The position numbers and the translations under genes were made by a program. A DNA stretch of 64,000 nt from a bacterium (GTDB lineage: Bacteria > Hinthialibacterota > Hinthialibacteria > OLB16): assembly GCA_022072055.1 (NCBI GenBank), contig JAJVIK010000011.1, forward strand, positions 308,597 through 372,596, written 5' to 3'. This document shows, piece by piece, positions 1-8,315 of the stretch (positions within the stretch are counted from its first letter, which is position 1; the number at the start of each line of letters is the position of its first letter). Under the pieces are notes generated by a model. That model had not been told where the DNA came from, made no database searches, and worked only from the letters and a program-made list of their open reading frames with translations.

Positions 1-281
1 CCCAAGAAACCCCCTTGTCGGCGGAGGGGGTGGTCACTCGCTTCGGAAAGGTGAGTGTGACCTACGAACCCCTATCGCCCGAAGGCGTCATCCGGGCGGA
101 ATTGGATCTCGGATTAAGGAGCGCGCCCGGAAAGGCGCTCATTCGATTTCGACATCCCGAGGCATCGCCGATCCGCTCGGTCCGGTTGAATGGGAAGGAG
201 TCCGAGCGCTTCGATCCGGTGAAGGGGGACGTGGAGATCACGGGCCTCGATGGGCGCATCACGGTCGAGGCGCGCTTCTAG
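1..281 (+). CDS. C-terminal end of an unidentified protein (5' end outside window)
   Basis: The reading frame is already open at base 3 and ends at the TAG at 279-281, so only about 92 C-terminal codons are seen. The visible part alternates hydrophobic and polar residues and looks like a final beta-sandwich of a secreted glycosidase-type protein, but no catalytic motif is in view and I do not assign a function. Its stop overlaps the stop of the convergent gene on the other strand: the palindrome CTAG at 278-281 serves both. The next gene is an esterase/fucosidase, so a carbohydrate role is plausible by context only. Confidence 0.6.
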   Translation, partial: QETPLSAEGVVTRFGKVSVTYEPLSPEGVIRAELDLGLRSAPGKALIRFRHPEASPIRSVRLNGKESERFDPVKGDVEITGLDGRITVEARF

Positions 282-2491
282 CGCCGCCCGGAATCCAGAT
301 GCAACCCGAGCGACCGGATCGTCGGGCACGCGAGCGATTTTTCGATCACCAATCGGACCTTGTCGGCGGCTACGGTCTCGAATCGGTCGAGTTTCTTGCG
401 GCCGATCGTGGTCCCTTCCGTAATCTTCTTCCACTCTCCGTCTACCCGGGCTTCCAGGCGGTACTTCTCCACCCGCTGACCGAGCGAAATCATCTCCTCC
501 AACCGCGCCACATTGAAGGTCTTGGGGGATCCCAGGTCCACCTCCAACGAAGCCTCGGTAACACTGTCATCGGTGGCCCAGTAGCTCCCGGCGCTGGTGT
601 CCGTGGCGTTCCCCGGGTGATAGGCGCGGTCACCGCCGCGCGAGTTGCTCGCGGTGCAGGGTTTCCCGAGCGCGAAGTCCAGGGAGAAGATCGCCTCCAA
701 CGCGGCGCGAAACTCACGCAGCCTGGCGACATCCGGCGCGGGGAGAAGTCCTTCGTTGTTCGGCGGGACATTGAGCAGGAGCAGCGAGTTGCGTCCCACG
801 GACTTGTAGTAAACATCCATCAGGGTCCCCAGGGACTTGACCTTGTCATCCTGGTCGGCGTGCCAGAACCAACCGGGACGAATTGAGGTGTCGCATTCCG
901 CCGGATACCACACCTTGGAACTTCCGGCTCCATGGAAGGAGGGGTTCGCGGGCTGGACACTCCACTCCGTCTCGCGCGCGACTCCGTCCTCATTGCCCAC
1001 CCAGCGCACATCCGGTCCGCAAATGGCGATCACGGCATCCGGTTGAAGTCTCCGGATCAAGGCGTAGTAGCCGGGAAAATCGTACACATGCCCTTCGCTT
1101 CCCGCGCCATCGAACCACACCTCGGAGATCGGACCATAGTTGCTCAGGAGCTCGGTGAGCTGGGCCTTGAAGTATTCGTCATAGGCCGGAGAGTCGTTAT
1201 AGCGCGGTTCGTGACGGTCCCACGGAGAGAGATACAGACCCAGGCGCAGCCCTTCCTCGCGGCAGGCCTCCGCGAGCTCAGCGACCACATCCCCCTTCCC
1301 TTCCAGCCACGGACTGTTGCGGACACTGTGCTCCGTGTGCGCGCTTGGCCACAGGCAGAAGCCATCATGGTGCTTGGCGGTGAGGATCACCCACTTGAAG
1401 CCCGCGTGTTTGGCCTCGCGCGCCCATTGCCTCGCGTCGAGTCGAGTCGGGTTGAATTGTTTGGGGTCCTCCGTTCCCTCTCCCCACTCCCGATTGGTGA
1501 AGGTGTTCATTCCGAAATGGAGGAACATCACAAGTTCGGCCTCCTGCCAAGCCAACTGTCTGGCCGTGGGAACCGGCTCAAGGGGCGTTGGGGGCGCTGT
1601 CCGCGCGGGAAGGAATTTCTGAAGGGTGAGCCAATCCTCCAAGCGCGCGGGCCACGCCGAGAGGATCGGATCGTTGAGCGCCAGACCGACCCCATGGCGA
1701 CCCTGCTGGAAGACATGCAACTCATACGGGACACCCGCCTTGCGGAGCGCCTCGGCGAACGCCAGGCTGTTTCCGGCGTCCACTCCTCCGTCATCGGCGG
1801 TGTGAAAAAGAAAGGTCGGCGGTGTCCGTGGGGTCACCTGCTTTTCATTCGAAAGCAGCTCCACCAGCTCCTCGGAGGGGTTCTCCCCCAAGAGGTTCTT
1901 GCGCGAACCTTTGTGGCCCAGGTCCCCCATGGAGATCACCGGATAACAGAGGATCAGGAGATCGGGACGAGAGCCGGCGCGCTCGATGGGATCCTCGTCC
2001 GTGGGATTTCCGGAGTCGAAATGGGTTCCCAAGGTGGATGCGAGGTGTCCCCCCGCGGAAAAGCCCATGATCCCGATTCGCGCGGGGTCCACACCCCACT
2101 CCGAACCGCGCGCGCGGACTGTGCGAACAGCCCGCGCGGCATCCTGAAGCGGAGCGGGATGTCCATAGCGCGGCGAGTGACGGTACTTGAGGACAAACCC
2201 TGCGATCCCCAGGGAGTTCAACCAACGGGCAATATCACGTCCCTCGTGTTCGGCAAGCCCTGAATACCCGCCTCCGGGACAGACCACCACGGCCGCCCCC
2301 GTGGCCATCGAGGAGTCCGGGAGGAACGGGGTGAGGGTTGGGACATCGGCTTCCTCGGTTCCCATTGCCTGGGGAGCGCCCGAGGGCCACAGCGGCATCG
2401 AGGGGTATTCATGGGCGCCGGCGGATTGGACAAGCAGGCTGCTCAGCGCGGACATCATGCCTCCAAGGATCAAGGCTCGAACGGTTCTCAT
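278..2491 (-). CDS. Secreted two-domain enzyme: alpha/beta-hydrolase esterase fused to GH29 alpha-L-fucosidase
   Basis: 737 residues. A signal peptide ends near AGA-H (about residue 27). Residues 45-290 are an alpha/beta hydrolase of the acetylxylan-esterase/BD-FAE type: the PGGGY oxyanion segment is near 72, the nucleophile is Ser145 in GFSAGGH, the Asp is near 233 in TADD, and the His is 266 in GRHGVG. Residues 305-600 are a GH29 alpha-L-fucosidase: FGMNTF, AKHHDGFCLW and LYLSPWDRHEP are visible, and the likely nucleophile is Asp461 in EVWFDG. Residues 610-735 form an F5/8-type (CBM32-like) beta-sandwich. The expected job is removal of acyl groups and terminal fucose from a glycan in the periplasm or outside the cell. 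A natural fusion of these two activities is unusual. Both catalytic sets look intact. Confidence 0.9.
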   Translation of the reverse strand: MRTVRALILGGMMSALSSLLVQSAGAHEYPSMPLWPSGAPQAMGTEEADVPTLTPFLPDSSMATGAAVVVCPGGGYSGLAEHEGRDIARWLNSLGIAGFVLKYRHSPRYGHPAPLQDAARAVRTVRARGSEWGVDPARIGIMGFSAGGHLASTLGTHFDSGNPTDEDPIERAGSRPDLLILCYPVISMGDLGHKGSRKNLLGENPSEELVELLSNEKQVTPRTPPTFLFHTADDGGVDAGNSLAFAEALRKAGVPYELHVFQQGRHGVGLALNDPILSAWPARLEDWLTLQKFLPARTAPPTPLEPVPTARQLAWQEAELVMFLHFGMNTFTNREWGEGTEDPKQFNPTRLDARQWAREAKHAGFKWVILTAKHHDGFCLWPSAHTEHSVRNSPWLEGKGDVVAELAEACREEGLRLGLYLSPWDRHEPRYNDSPAYDEYFKAQLTELLSNYGPISEVWFDGAGSEGHVYDFPGYYALIRRLQPDAVIAICGPDVRWVGNEDGVARETEWSVQPANPSFHGAGSSKVWYPAECDTSIRPGWFWHADQDDKVKSLGTLMDVYYKSVGRNSLLLLNVPPNNEGLLPAPDVARLREFRAALEAIFSLDFALGKPCTASNSRGGDRAYHPGNATDTSAGSYWATDDSVTEASLEVDLGSPKTFNVARLEEMISLGQRVEKYRLEARVDGEWKKITEGTTIGRKKLDRFETVAADKVRLVIEKSLACPTIRSLGLHLDSGRR

Positions 2492-2644
2492 GGCATCGGG
2501 TCCTCATGGAAGGGGTCAGGTCTTCTATTCGGTGAGTACAGTCCTATAAGCGGCGGATTGTGAAAAGACCCGGAGCATCCAACCTCCCGCACACCGCAAT
2601 CCGCCTGTATCCCTGGCATTTACGCGCTACAATTGCGGTTAACC

Positions 2645-4470
2645 ATGGTTCTCAAGGGCGTAGAGACCCCGAATTCGCTTCCCGAACGGCCTCCCAAGCG
2701 GCGCCGATTTCTGAAGTGGTCTCTGGGCATTTTTCTTACTGTCTTCCTTGTCATTCCCTATTTCCTCTTCGTGCTGCCTTTCTGGGGGATCCCCTTCAAC
2801 TATCAGCGCCACAGGCAAGTGCCGCTCACCCCATCCTGGGCGCTGGAGTGTTGGCTCTGGGAGGATGACCACAACACCGCCGCGCGGGTGGATGAACTTC
2901 TTGCGGGTTACAAGGAACATGACATCCCGGTTCGCACAATCCTCTTGGACAGCCCGTGGAGCACTCGCTACAACGATTTCATCATCGATGAGTCGCTCTA
3001 TCCGAATCCCGAAGTCTGGTTTAAGGAAAAGGAGCTGCAAGGATATCGTGTCGTCTTGTGGATGACCTGCATGGTCGACAGCAAGAACAAGGACACCGCC
3101 ATAAGGGACTCCGCGGACTGGTTTGAGGAGGCCAAGCGAAACGGATATCTCGCGGGGGATGGCCACCAGATCAACTGGTGGAAGGGGCGCGGCGGCTTCA
3201 TCGACTACACGAACCCGGAGGCCATGACCTGGTGGCGAGGTCTTCAACAAAGGGTATTCGATCTCGGTATTGACGGATGGAAGTTGGATGGAACGGGGAC
3301 CCTGTTCTCCGGGAGAATCGGGAAGCTCCCAATTCCGTATCAGCGAGTTCACGCGGGCTGGATGACCACCAGGGGCTATATGGACCATTATTACCGGGAT
3401 GAGTACGCCCACGGGCTTACCCAGAACCCCGAGTTTGTAACTCTCGCGCGGGCGATGGACCGTCCCTACACCCATCCCGAGGGGTTCGCTCGGCTTGACG
3501 CCGCCCCGGTCACTTGGGTGGGCGACCAGAAACATGCTTGGAAATCGAGTGGGGAGGGATCGGATGATCTTGAGCACAAGGATGATCTGGCGATGGGAGG
3601 GGACGAGGGAATCGAGGAAGCCCCCGAGACATCTTGGGGAGCGCGAAACTCGGCTACTGTGTCATCGGGTCCGATGTGGCGGGGTTTAGTGGGAGCGTGA
3701 TTCCCCCTCGCCTCTACATCCGCTGGGCCCAGTTCTCAACCTTCTGCGGACTCTTTCTCAACGGCGGGCACGGCGAACGCGCGCTTTGGAGGCGAAGCCC
3801 GGAGGAGCTCGAGATCATCCGCGAATTCTCCTGGCTTCACACCGAGCTTGTGCCGTATATGTACAGCCATGTGGCGAACTGCCACCGCGGCGGGAAACCT
3901 CTCCAGCGCCCCATGCCTGGGAAGTACCACTATCTCTTCGGGGAGGATTTCCTGGTCGCCCCCATTTACCAGGACTCCCTCCGCAACACGGTTCACATTC
4001 CAAGGGGGCGATGGCGCTATTTCTTTGACGACTCCGAGGTCTTTGAGGGTCCAAAGACCATCGAGAGAGATTTCCCCCTGGATGAGTACCCTGTCTATGT
4101 TCGAGACGGAGCGATCATCCCGATGCGAATCTCGCGGGACTACACCGGGATTGGAGACAAGGACTGGGAGGGTCTCCTGACCTTCAACATCTTCCCATCG
4201 GGTCGCTCCACCTTCGAGGTGCACCACCCCGAGGGCGGGGATTCCACCCGCGTGACAGTGGAAGAGGGAGCCACGCTGCGGATCCAAATCGAGGGCGCGC
4301 CGGTCGCGCACATCCTACGCGTGCTCCTTGCGGAGAGACCGGCGCGTGTGCTGCGAGGGGAAACGGAACTGGCCGAGGGGAGCGACTGGGAATACCGATC
4401 CGAACGGAAGCGCCTGATCCTGCGCTCCAAGAGGGAGTTCACCGGGCGCTACGCCATTGAACGGAATTGA
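2645..4470 (+). pseudogene. GH31-family glycosidase interrupted by a frameshift
   Basis: The N-terminal part (from the ATG at 2645) has a basic tail, a membrane anchor at about residues 24-48, and a GH31 barrel with nucleophile Asp215 in GWKLDG and probable acid/base Asp294 in TWVGDQ. The frame then runs off into nonsense and stops near 3700. The rest of the family pattern (AKLGYCVIGSDVAGF, then the C-terminal beta-domains) continues in another frame to 4470. Adding one C to the C-run at 3621-3625 would join the halves as EEAPRDILGSAKLGYC. The break is therefore a one-base loss in a homopolymer, either a real mutation or an assembly error. No strong ribosome site is seen. An alternative TTG start lies at 2633. 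If intact, it would be a membrane-anchored alpha-glucosidase/xylosidase-type hydrolase. Confidence 0.85.
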
Positions 4471-4476
4471 CCCACG

Positions 4477-4503
4477 CGGCGCGAATATGGTTGGAGCGCG
4501 CCG
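4477..4503. other. Hairpin between convergent genes
   Basis: CGGCGCG (4477-4483) and CGCGCCG (4497-4503) are a perfect 7-bp inverted repeat with a 13-nt loop, placed between the stops of the convergent GH31 and DUF1080 genes. It may help end transcription from either side, but there is no T-run, so it is not a standard intrinsic terminator. Confidence 0.3.
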
Positions 4504-4518
4504 GTTTCCACGGTCGTG

Positions 4519-5262
4519 TCAGTCCCCCGCCTTCATCTCGCGAATCTCAAACCTTCGGATGGCCACGGGCCCGTGGTCGCCCTGGATCATCAGCGGGCCT
4601 TTGGGTTGCTCATCCTCGAAGGCCGCCGCGCGAGTCGGTCCGGTCACTTCGACATTCTCGTGAACCAGCTTCCCGTTGTGCAGGACCTTCACAAACCTGG
4701 CGTTGGCTGTCTTCTTTCCCGCCGCATCAAAACGCGGGGCGCGGAAAAGGACCTCGAAGGTCTGCCACTCGCCCGGGCGCTTGGAGGCGTTTACCTTGGG
4801 GGCATAGCCCTCGTAGCCCTTCTCATCCTTCCAGCGCTGGTAGATTCCGCCGCAGTCGGAATACGTTGGTTCCGCCACGCCCCAACTGTCCAGGATTTGG
4901 ACCTCGTAGCGCCCCTGGAAGTAGATCCCGGAGTTGGATTGAGGGGGGACCATGAACTCGATCCGCGCCTCGAGATCCCCGTGCTCCAACTTGGAGAAAA
5001 GATTCTCGGTGTGGCCATCGGGGCCGTTGACCAGGATGCCGCCGCCGGTCTGGGTCTCGATCTTCTTGGAGCCATCAGGCGCCGCGGTCGCCTCTCCGAC
5101 ATTGGTCCAGGTCCCAAAGCCCTCGCGCCAGGTTTCCATGCCCTCCTTGGATATCAGAGAAACCCAGTTCTTGCCTGAGTCGGCGGCGAAGGCGCCCGCA
5201 TTGAGACCCAAGCACCCCAAGGCGGCAAGCATGAAAGCGTGGATGGGACTTTTTTTTCTCAT
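4519..5262 (-). CDS. Secreted DUF1080 protein (3-keto-disaccharide hydrolase family)
   Basis: 247 residues from the ATG at 5262, chosen because it begins MRKK followed by a clear signal peptide ending in AFA-A and has an AGGGGGG ribosome site upstream. An in-frame extension would run back toward the tRNA gene and is not believed. The mature part is one concanavalin-like jelly roll typical of DUF1080, with conserved segments such as NSGIYFQGRYEVQILDS, ADCGGIY-like YSDCGGIYQR, and GPLMIQGDHGPVAIR near the end. Members are related to enzymes that cleave 3-keto-glycosides, or act as sugar-binding modules, in the periplasm. It works alongside Gfo/Idh/MocA-type oxidoreductases such as the two found later in the window; that link is inferred from family knowledge. 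Confidence 0.9.
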   Translation of the reverse strand: MRKKSPIHAFMLAALGCLGLNAGAFAADSGKNWVSLISKEGMETWREGFGTWTNVGEATAAPDGSKKIETQTGGGILVNGPDGHTENLFSKLEHGDLEARIEFMVPPQSNSGIYFQGRYEVQILDSWGVAEPTYSDCGGIYQRWKDEKGYEGYAPKVNASKRPGEWQTFEVLFRAPRFDAAGKKTANARFVKVLHNGKLVHENVEVTGPTRAAAFEDEQPKGPLMIQGDHGPVAIRRFEIREMKAGD

Positions 5263-5325
5263 GGTGAGCCCCCCTGTGCGGATGCAATGCGGCCGCTTGA
5301 TAGAACGGAACTCCCGCGGCTGGAA

Positions 5326-5340
5326 GACCCCGGCGGGGTC
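5326..5340 (-). terminator. Stem-loop 3' of tRNA-Ser
   Basis: GACCCC-GGC-GGGGTC is a perfect 6-bp stem about 12 bases downstream of the tRNA CCA end. It could mark the end of the tRNA transcript. The T-run is too poor to call a confident intrinsic terminator. Confidence 0.35.
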
Positions 5341-5351
5341 GAGCGGTTCCC

Positions 5352-5441
5352 TGGCGGTGGGAGTGGGATTCGAACCCACGGAAGACGTAAGCCTTCGCCT
5401 GCTTTCAAGGCAGGTTCCTTAAACCGCTCGGACATCCCACC
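5352..5441 (-). tRNA. tRNA-Ser(UGA)
   Basis: The minus strand folds as a class II tRNA of 90 nt. The acceptor arm is GGTGGGA paired with TCCCACC, followed by discriminator G and an encoded CCA. The D-arm is present, and the anticodon loop CTTGAAA sits between CCTGC and GCAGG, giving anticodon TGA. There is a long variable arm, and the T-arm carries GGTTCGAATCC. The anticodon and long variable arm identify it as serine, reading UCN codons. The gene has its own good promoter just upstream. Confidence 0.97.
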
Positions 5442-5448
5442 GAGAGGC

Positions 5449-5476
5449 AGTATATCGCGTGGTTTCCCCTTGTAAA
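5449..5476 (-). promoter_or_regulatory. Promoter of tRNA-Ser
   Basis: On the minus strand TTTACA (5476-5471) and TATACT (5454-5449) are separated by 16 bp. Each matches five of six consensus bases of a sigma-70-type promoter. The -10 lies 7 bases ahead of the tRNA 5' end, as expected for a stable RNA gene. Confidence 0.7.
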
Positions 5477-5594
5477 CAGGGGGTTCCGTGAAGGGTGCAC
5501 GATTCGAGTGGCACTCGAGAAGACGGTTTGATTCCGAATTGATTCCGAGAGTATCCCGGTGAGAGTCGGCAGAGAGATGCGAGGTGGAAGGGGG

Positions 5595-6038
5595 TTATCG
5601 CTGGTGCACGGGGTCAACCACGGTTATCCCAGGGAACTGGAGGAAATCCGTGTCCGCGGTGTAGATGACGCGCAGTCCGTGTTCGCGCATGAGCACAACA
5701 GTTCGGATGTCGAAGAACAGATTCCCCGCGGGAAAGCCCAGGCGCCTCACTTCTTCATCGAGAAGGTCCCAGTGGCGCTCTCCTGGGCTTAACACCTGAA
5801 ACGCCGAACTCCGAATAAACGGTTGAATGAACCGGACGGCTTGGACAGCGGACAAGGGCTGCGGGAAGACGCGGGGGTGGGTGGAGACTCGGAGGAATTC
5901 ATATAGCAGACCCGAAGTGAGGTACCATTGCTCGGATGACCGGGCCGCCTGAGTGATGAAATCTCGAGCGTTCGGATGTTCGGCTGCCTGTCGATTTGCG
6001 GCGTACAGCAGGATGTTGGTGTCAATGACGCCGCCCAT
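5595..6038 (-). CDS. PIN-domain RNase toxin (VapC-type)
   Basis: 147 residues. A PIN fold: N-terminal hydrophobic strand with the first acidic residue at Asp6 (VIDTNILLYAAN), a middle Glu in LLYEFLRV, and the C-terminal TADTDF segment carrying the late Asp residues that bind Mg/Mn. Length and pattern fit VapC toxins, which cleave tRNA or rRNA when freed from their antitoxin. The start ATG overlaps the stop of the upstream ribbon-helix-helix gene (ATGA at 6035-6040), so translation is coupled, which is normal for this toxin-antitoxin type. All expected acidic positions seem present. Confidence 0.85.
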   Translation of the reverse strand: MGGVIDTNILLYAANRQAAEHPNARDFITQAARSSEQWYLTSGLLYEFLRVSTHPRVFPQPLSAVQAVRFIQPFIRSSAFQVLSPGERHWDLLDEEVRRLGFPAGNLFFDIRTVVLMREHGLRVIYTADTDFLQFPGITVVDPVHQR

Positions 6039-6268
6039 CAGGGTTCCATGGCGTTTTCCAGCTGGTCACGGTCCGCAATGTTGACCCGTGGCGCTCCCAT
6101 GTCAAAGGCCGGAAGCTCGAAAGGGGGACGTTTTCCCCGCCTTCGACGTTGAAGTCCTTCCGCCAGAAGCTCATTCACAACTTGAGATATCTGACGGTTC
6201 TCCCGCTTGGCGAGCTCCCGAACACCCTCCATGCAGCCATCCTCAAGCACGAGCGTCGTCCGTTTCAT
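6038..6268 (-). CDS. Ribbon-helix-helix antitoxin (VapB-type)
   Basis: 76 residues from the ATG at 6268 (MKRTTLVL...). An in-frame ATG at 6283 is possible but adds a poor MLVCK leader. The first 45 residues form a ribbon-helix-helix DNA-binding domain: the beta strand RTTLVLE, then helices with the KRENRQISQVVNELLAEGL pattern. The basic RRRRGKRPP linker and the tail are expected to mask the PIN toxin encoded next, with overlapping codons. Antitoxins of this kind repress their own operon. The CATAC repeats directly upstream are the likely operator. Confidence 0.8.
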   Translation of the reverse strand: MKRTTLVLEDGCMEGVRELAKRENRQISQVVNELLAEGLQRRRRGKRPPFELPAFDMGAPRVNIADRDQLENAMEP

Positions 6269-6272
6269 CTTG

Positions 6273-6298
6273 CATACAAGCATACGGCGAAGTCATAC
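6273..6298 (-). promoter_or_regulatory. Candidate operator of the toxin-antitoxin operon
   Basis: The pentamer CATAC (GTATG on the coding strand) occurs three times, at 6273-6277, 6281-6285 and 6294-6298, right at the antitoxin start. Repeated short sites next to a ribbon-helix-helix antitoxin gene are typical autoregulatory operators. The assignment is by position and repetition only. Confidence 0.4.
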
Positions 6299-6364
6299 GG
6301 ATGTCAACAATCCACCTTTGAACACATCGCCCATTGAGCCGCCGGGCAGCCCCTCTCCCTCGTC

Positions 6365-8278
6365 TTACTCCCACCCCACCTCCAGCGCCGCCAAACCCCA
6401 GCTTGGCAGGGTCACCGTGTAGCCCTCGCCCGGGGCGCCCAGCAAACCCACCTTGCCACTTGGATCGAGGTCCTTTTTCAGTTTGAGAGTCAATCCCTTG
6501 CCCTTGGGCGCTCGGGAGCCTTCGGGTTCCGGGGGATTTCCCCTCGCGAGCCGCTTGAGGTTCTCGGCGGCGACAGCCACTTGGACGGAGTCCCTTTTGA
6601 AGTTGGTCAAGATGAGAGTGTCCTTCCCATGGAAATACGCCCCGAAAGGCGGCGCGCCTTCGAGGACAATCGGGATCGGCATCGGTATCTCGGCGCGGAT
6701 CGCGTCCACAAAGCCTTTCGGCCAATTCGGCAGGGTCAGACGATAGGGTGACAGAAACATCTCACCCTCCGGGGAGAAATCATTCTCCTTGTACGTGTGG
6801 AGGTTAAGGTAGATCAGTCTTCCCCGTCCCACCACCCTTCGGGATAACAGGGGCAAAGAGGGGTTGTCATCCTGGATTCCGACACACAACGTGACGGCGC
6901 GGTCGGCGGCATCAAACCTCATGACCGGAAGGTCGAGCGCCGGGACATTCGCATCGTTGGGTTCGCTCGTGCCGGAAACAGCGATGACCTCGGGGACCAC
7001 CTCGAGGTAAGTTCCATCCCAGCTCTCCGAATACCCCAGGGTTTTCGCCATCCGAGGGGACCGTGACGCCAACGCGAACCCCGGAGTGAAAACCACCACG
7101 GAGCCGCCCTCAAGCCACTCCTCGATCCGATTCGCGATGTCCGGATCGGAGGAAGCCTGGGCCGCGAGCAGGATCGCGGCCGGGCTTTCCGGAGGGGACG
7201 CTGCCATCCGAATGGGAACCCCCATCGCGCACAGAAAATCATACGCATAGATGTCGATGCCCGGCTCACTGTGAGGGGGCTTGTAGCCCACAAGCCCTTC
7301 GGGTTTTCGGTCTCCGACCAGCGCCGCGAGGTGCTCCAAGAAATCGAGGTTGGCCTTGAGCCGCCCCACGAGCGGGCTGTCTCCGGCGATGTCCGCGAGA
7401 TTGAAGACCGTAAGATGCTTCGCCCCGGCCAGGACGCTCTGCACCGCCTGCATAAACACATGGTCGGGTTCACACTCAATCGTGTCGAACCAGCCCCCTT
7501 TCACCTTGTCCTCTCCGATGGAGGCCAACCAGGAGTAGTTGATAAACCCCTCCGTAGGTTGCGTGTATCCGAATCGAGCGGTGTCCGGGTTGCGTGTTTC
7601 CGTGCCCACCCAGACTTCATCAAACAGCTCCGGCCCGATCAACACATGGTAACCGTACACATGAAAGCGGTCGTACCACTGCGGGTATTTGATCGTGATC
7701 CGGACATCTGCATTTCTCGACTTCGCAGGGGCGAGGATGCACTCCCGGGCGATACGGGTTAAGAGCTCGAGACGATACTCCGACCAGGAGCGGTCCCCCT
7801 TCGCTGACTTTGAAAGCTCGCTCTCATCATCGGTCATCAGGAAGTCATCAATGATGATCTCGTCGAATTCAGCGGCGGTTTTTTCGAGTATCTCCGAGAG
7901 GGCTTTCCGTGTTTCCGGGGCCTCATAGTTCATGGCGTAGGCCGAACCGGTGCTGCCCACGCCAAATCCCGGACCCGGAACCGTGGCGATCCCCCCGGCC
8001 ACTCGGATGCCGTTCCGGCGCAGGAAGTCGCGGGTGGCGCGCAGCTCTTCCCAATCCGGCTCGCGGCCTGAGCGGACAGTCTCCAGGTACACCTTCGAGA
8101 TCCGGAACTCACGCAGCCGGTGGAGGACCTCGGCGCGCTTCGAGTCCGAACCGAGGAGCGAGTCCACCTGGTCCGAGGTGGCATAGACCTCGAATCTCAG
8201 TGGGTCGGCCTCACTTCGCATGGCGAGGGAGAACACCATCAAGGCAGTCAGCGGAAGGCAGCGAAACAAACGAGGCAT
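6365..8278 (-). CDS. Secreted TIM-barrel protein of unknown specificity, glycosidase-like
   Basis: 637 residues with a signal peptide (MPRLFRCLPL... to about SEA-D). The first about 300 residues alternate beta strands and helices like a TIM barrel and carry acidic strand ends such as EIIIDDFLMTDDE and DEVWVGTETR, where a glycosidase would hold its catalytic acids. Residues about 330-520 look like a flavodoxin/class I glutaminase-like fold (IDIYAYDFL, GGSVVVFTPGF), as in the trimerization domain of GH42 enzymes. The rest is a beta-domain. I do not recognise the exact family. It lies 37 bp upstream of nothing on its own strand but directly downstream of the sulfatase, so the two may be co-transcribed in glycan breakdown. 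Confidence 0.7.
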   Translation of the reverse strand: MPRLFRCLPLTALMVFSLAMRSEADPLRFEVYATSDQVDSLLGSDSKRAEVLHRLREFRISKVYLETVRSGREPDWEELRATRDFLRRNGIRVAGGIATVPGPGFGVGSTGSAYAMNYEAPETRKALSEILEKTAAEFDEIIIDDFLMTDDESELSKSAKGDRSWSEYRLELLTRIARECILAPAKSRNADVRITIKYPQWYDRFHVYGYHVLIGPELFDEVWVGTETRNPDTARFGYTQPTEGFINYSWLASIGEDKVKGGWFDTIECEPDHVFMQAVQSVLAGAKHLTVFNLADIAGDSPLVGRLKANLDFLEHLAALVGDRKPEGLVGYKPPHSEPGIDIYAYDFLCAMGVPIRMAASPPESPAAILLAAQASSDPDIANRIEEWLEGGSVVVFTPGFALASRSPRMAKTLGYSESWDGTYLEVVPEVIAVSGTSEPNDANVPALDLPVMRFDAADRAVTLCVGIQDDNPSLPLLSRRVVGRGRLIYLNLHTYKENDFSPEGEMFLSPYRLTLPNWPKGFVDAIRAEIPMPIPIVLEGAPPFGAYFHGKDTLILTNFKRDSVQVAVAAENLKRLARGNPPEPEGSRAPKGKGLTLKLKKDLDPSGKVGLLGAPGEGYTVTLPSWGLAALEVGWE

Positions 8279-8315
8279 GGGTCACTCCGACATTGGGATG
8301 TTGAAACATGGGAAT

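Noticed and set aside
5263-5379. In-frame upstream extension of the DUF1080 gene
   Set aside because: It overlaps the tRNA-Ser gene and has no signal peptide at its start. The ATG at 5262 has a ribosome site and leader.
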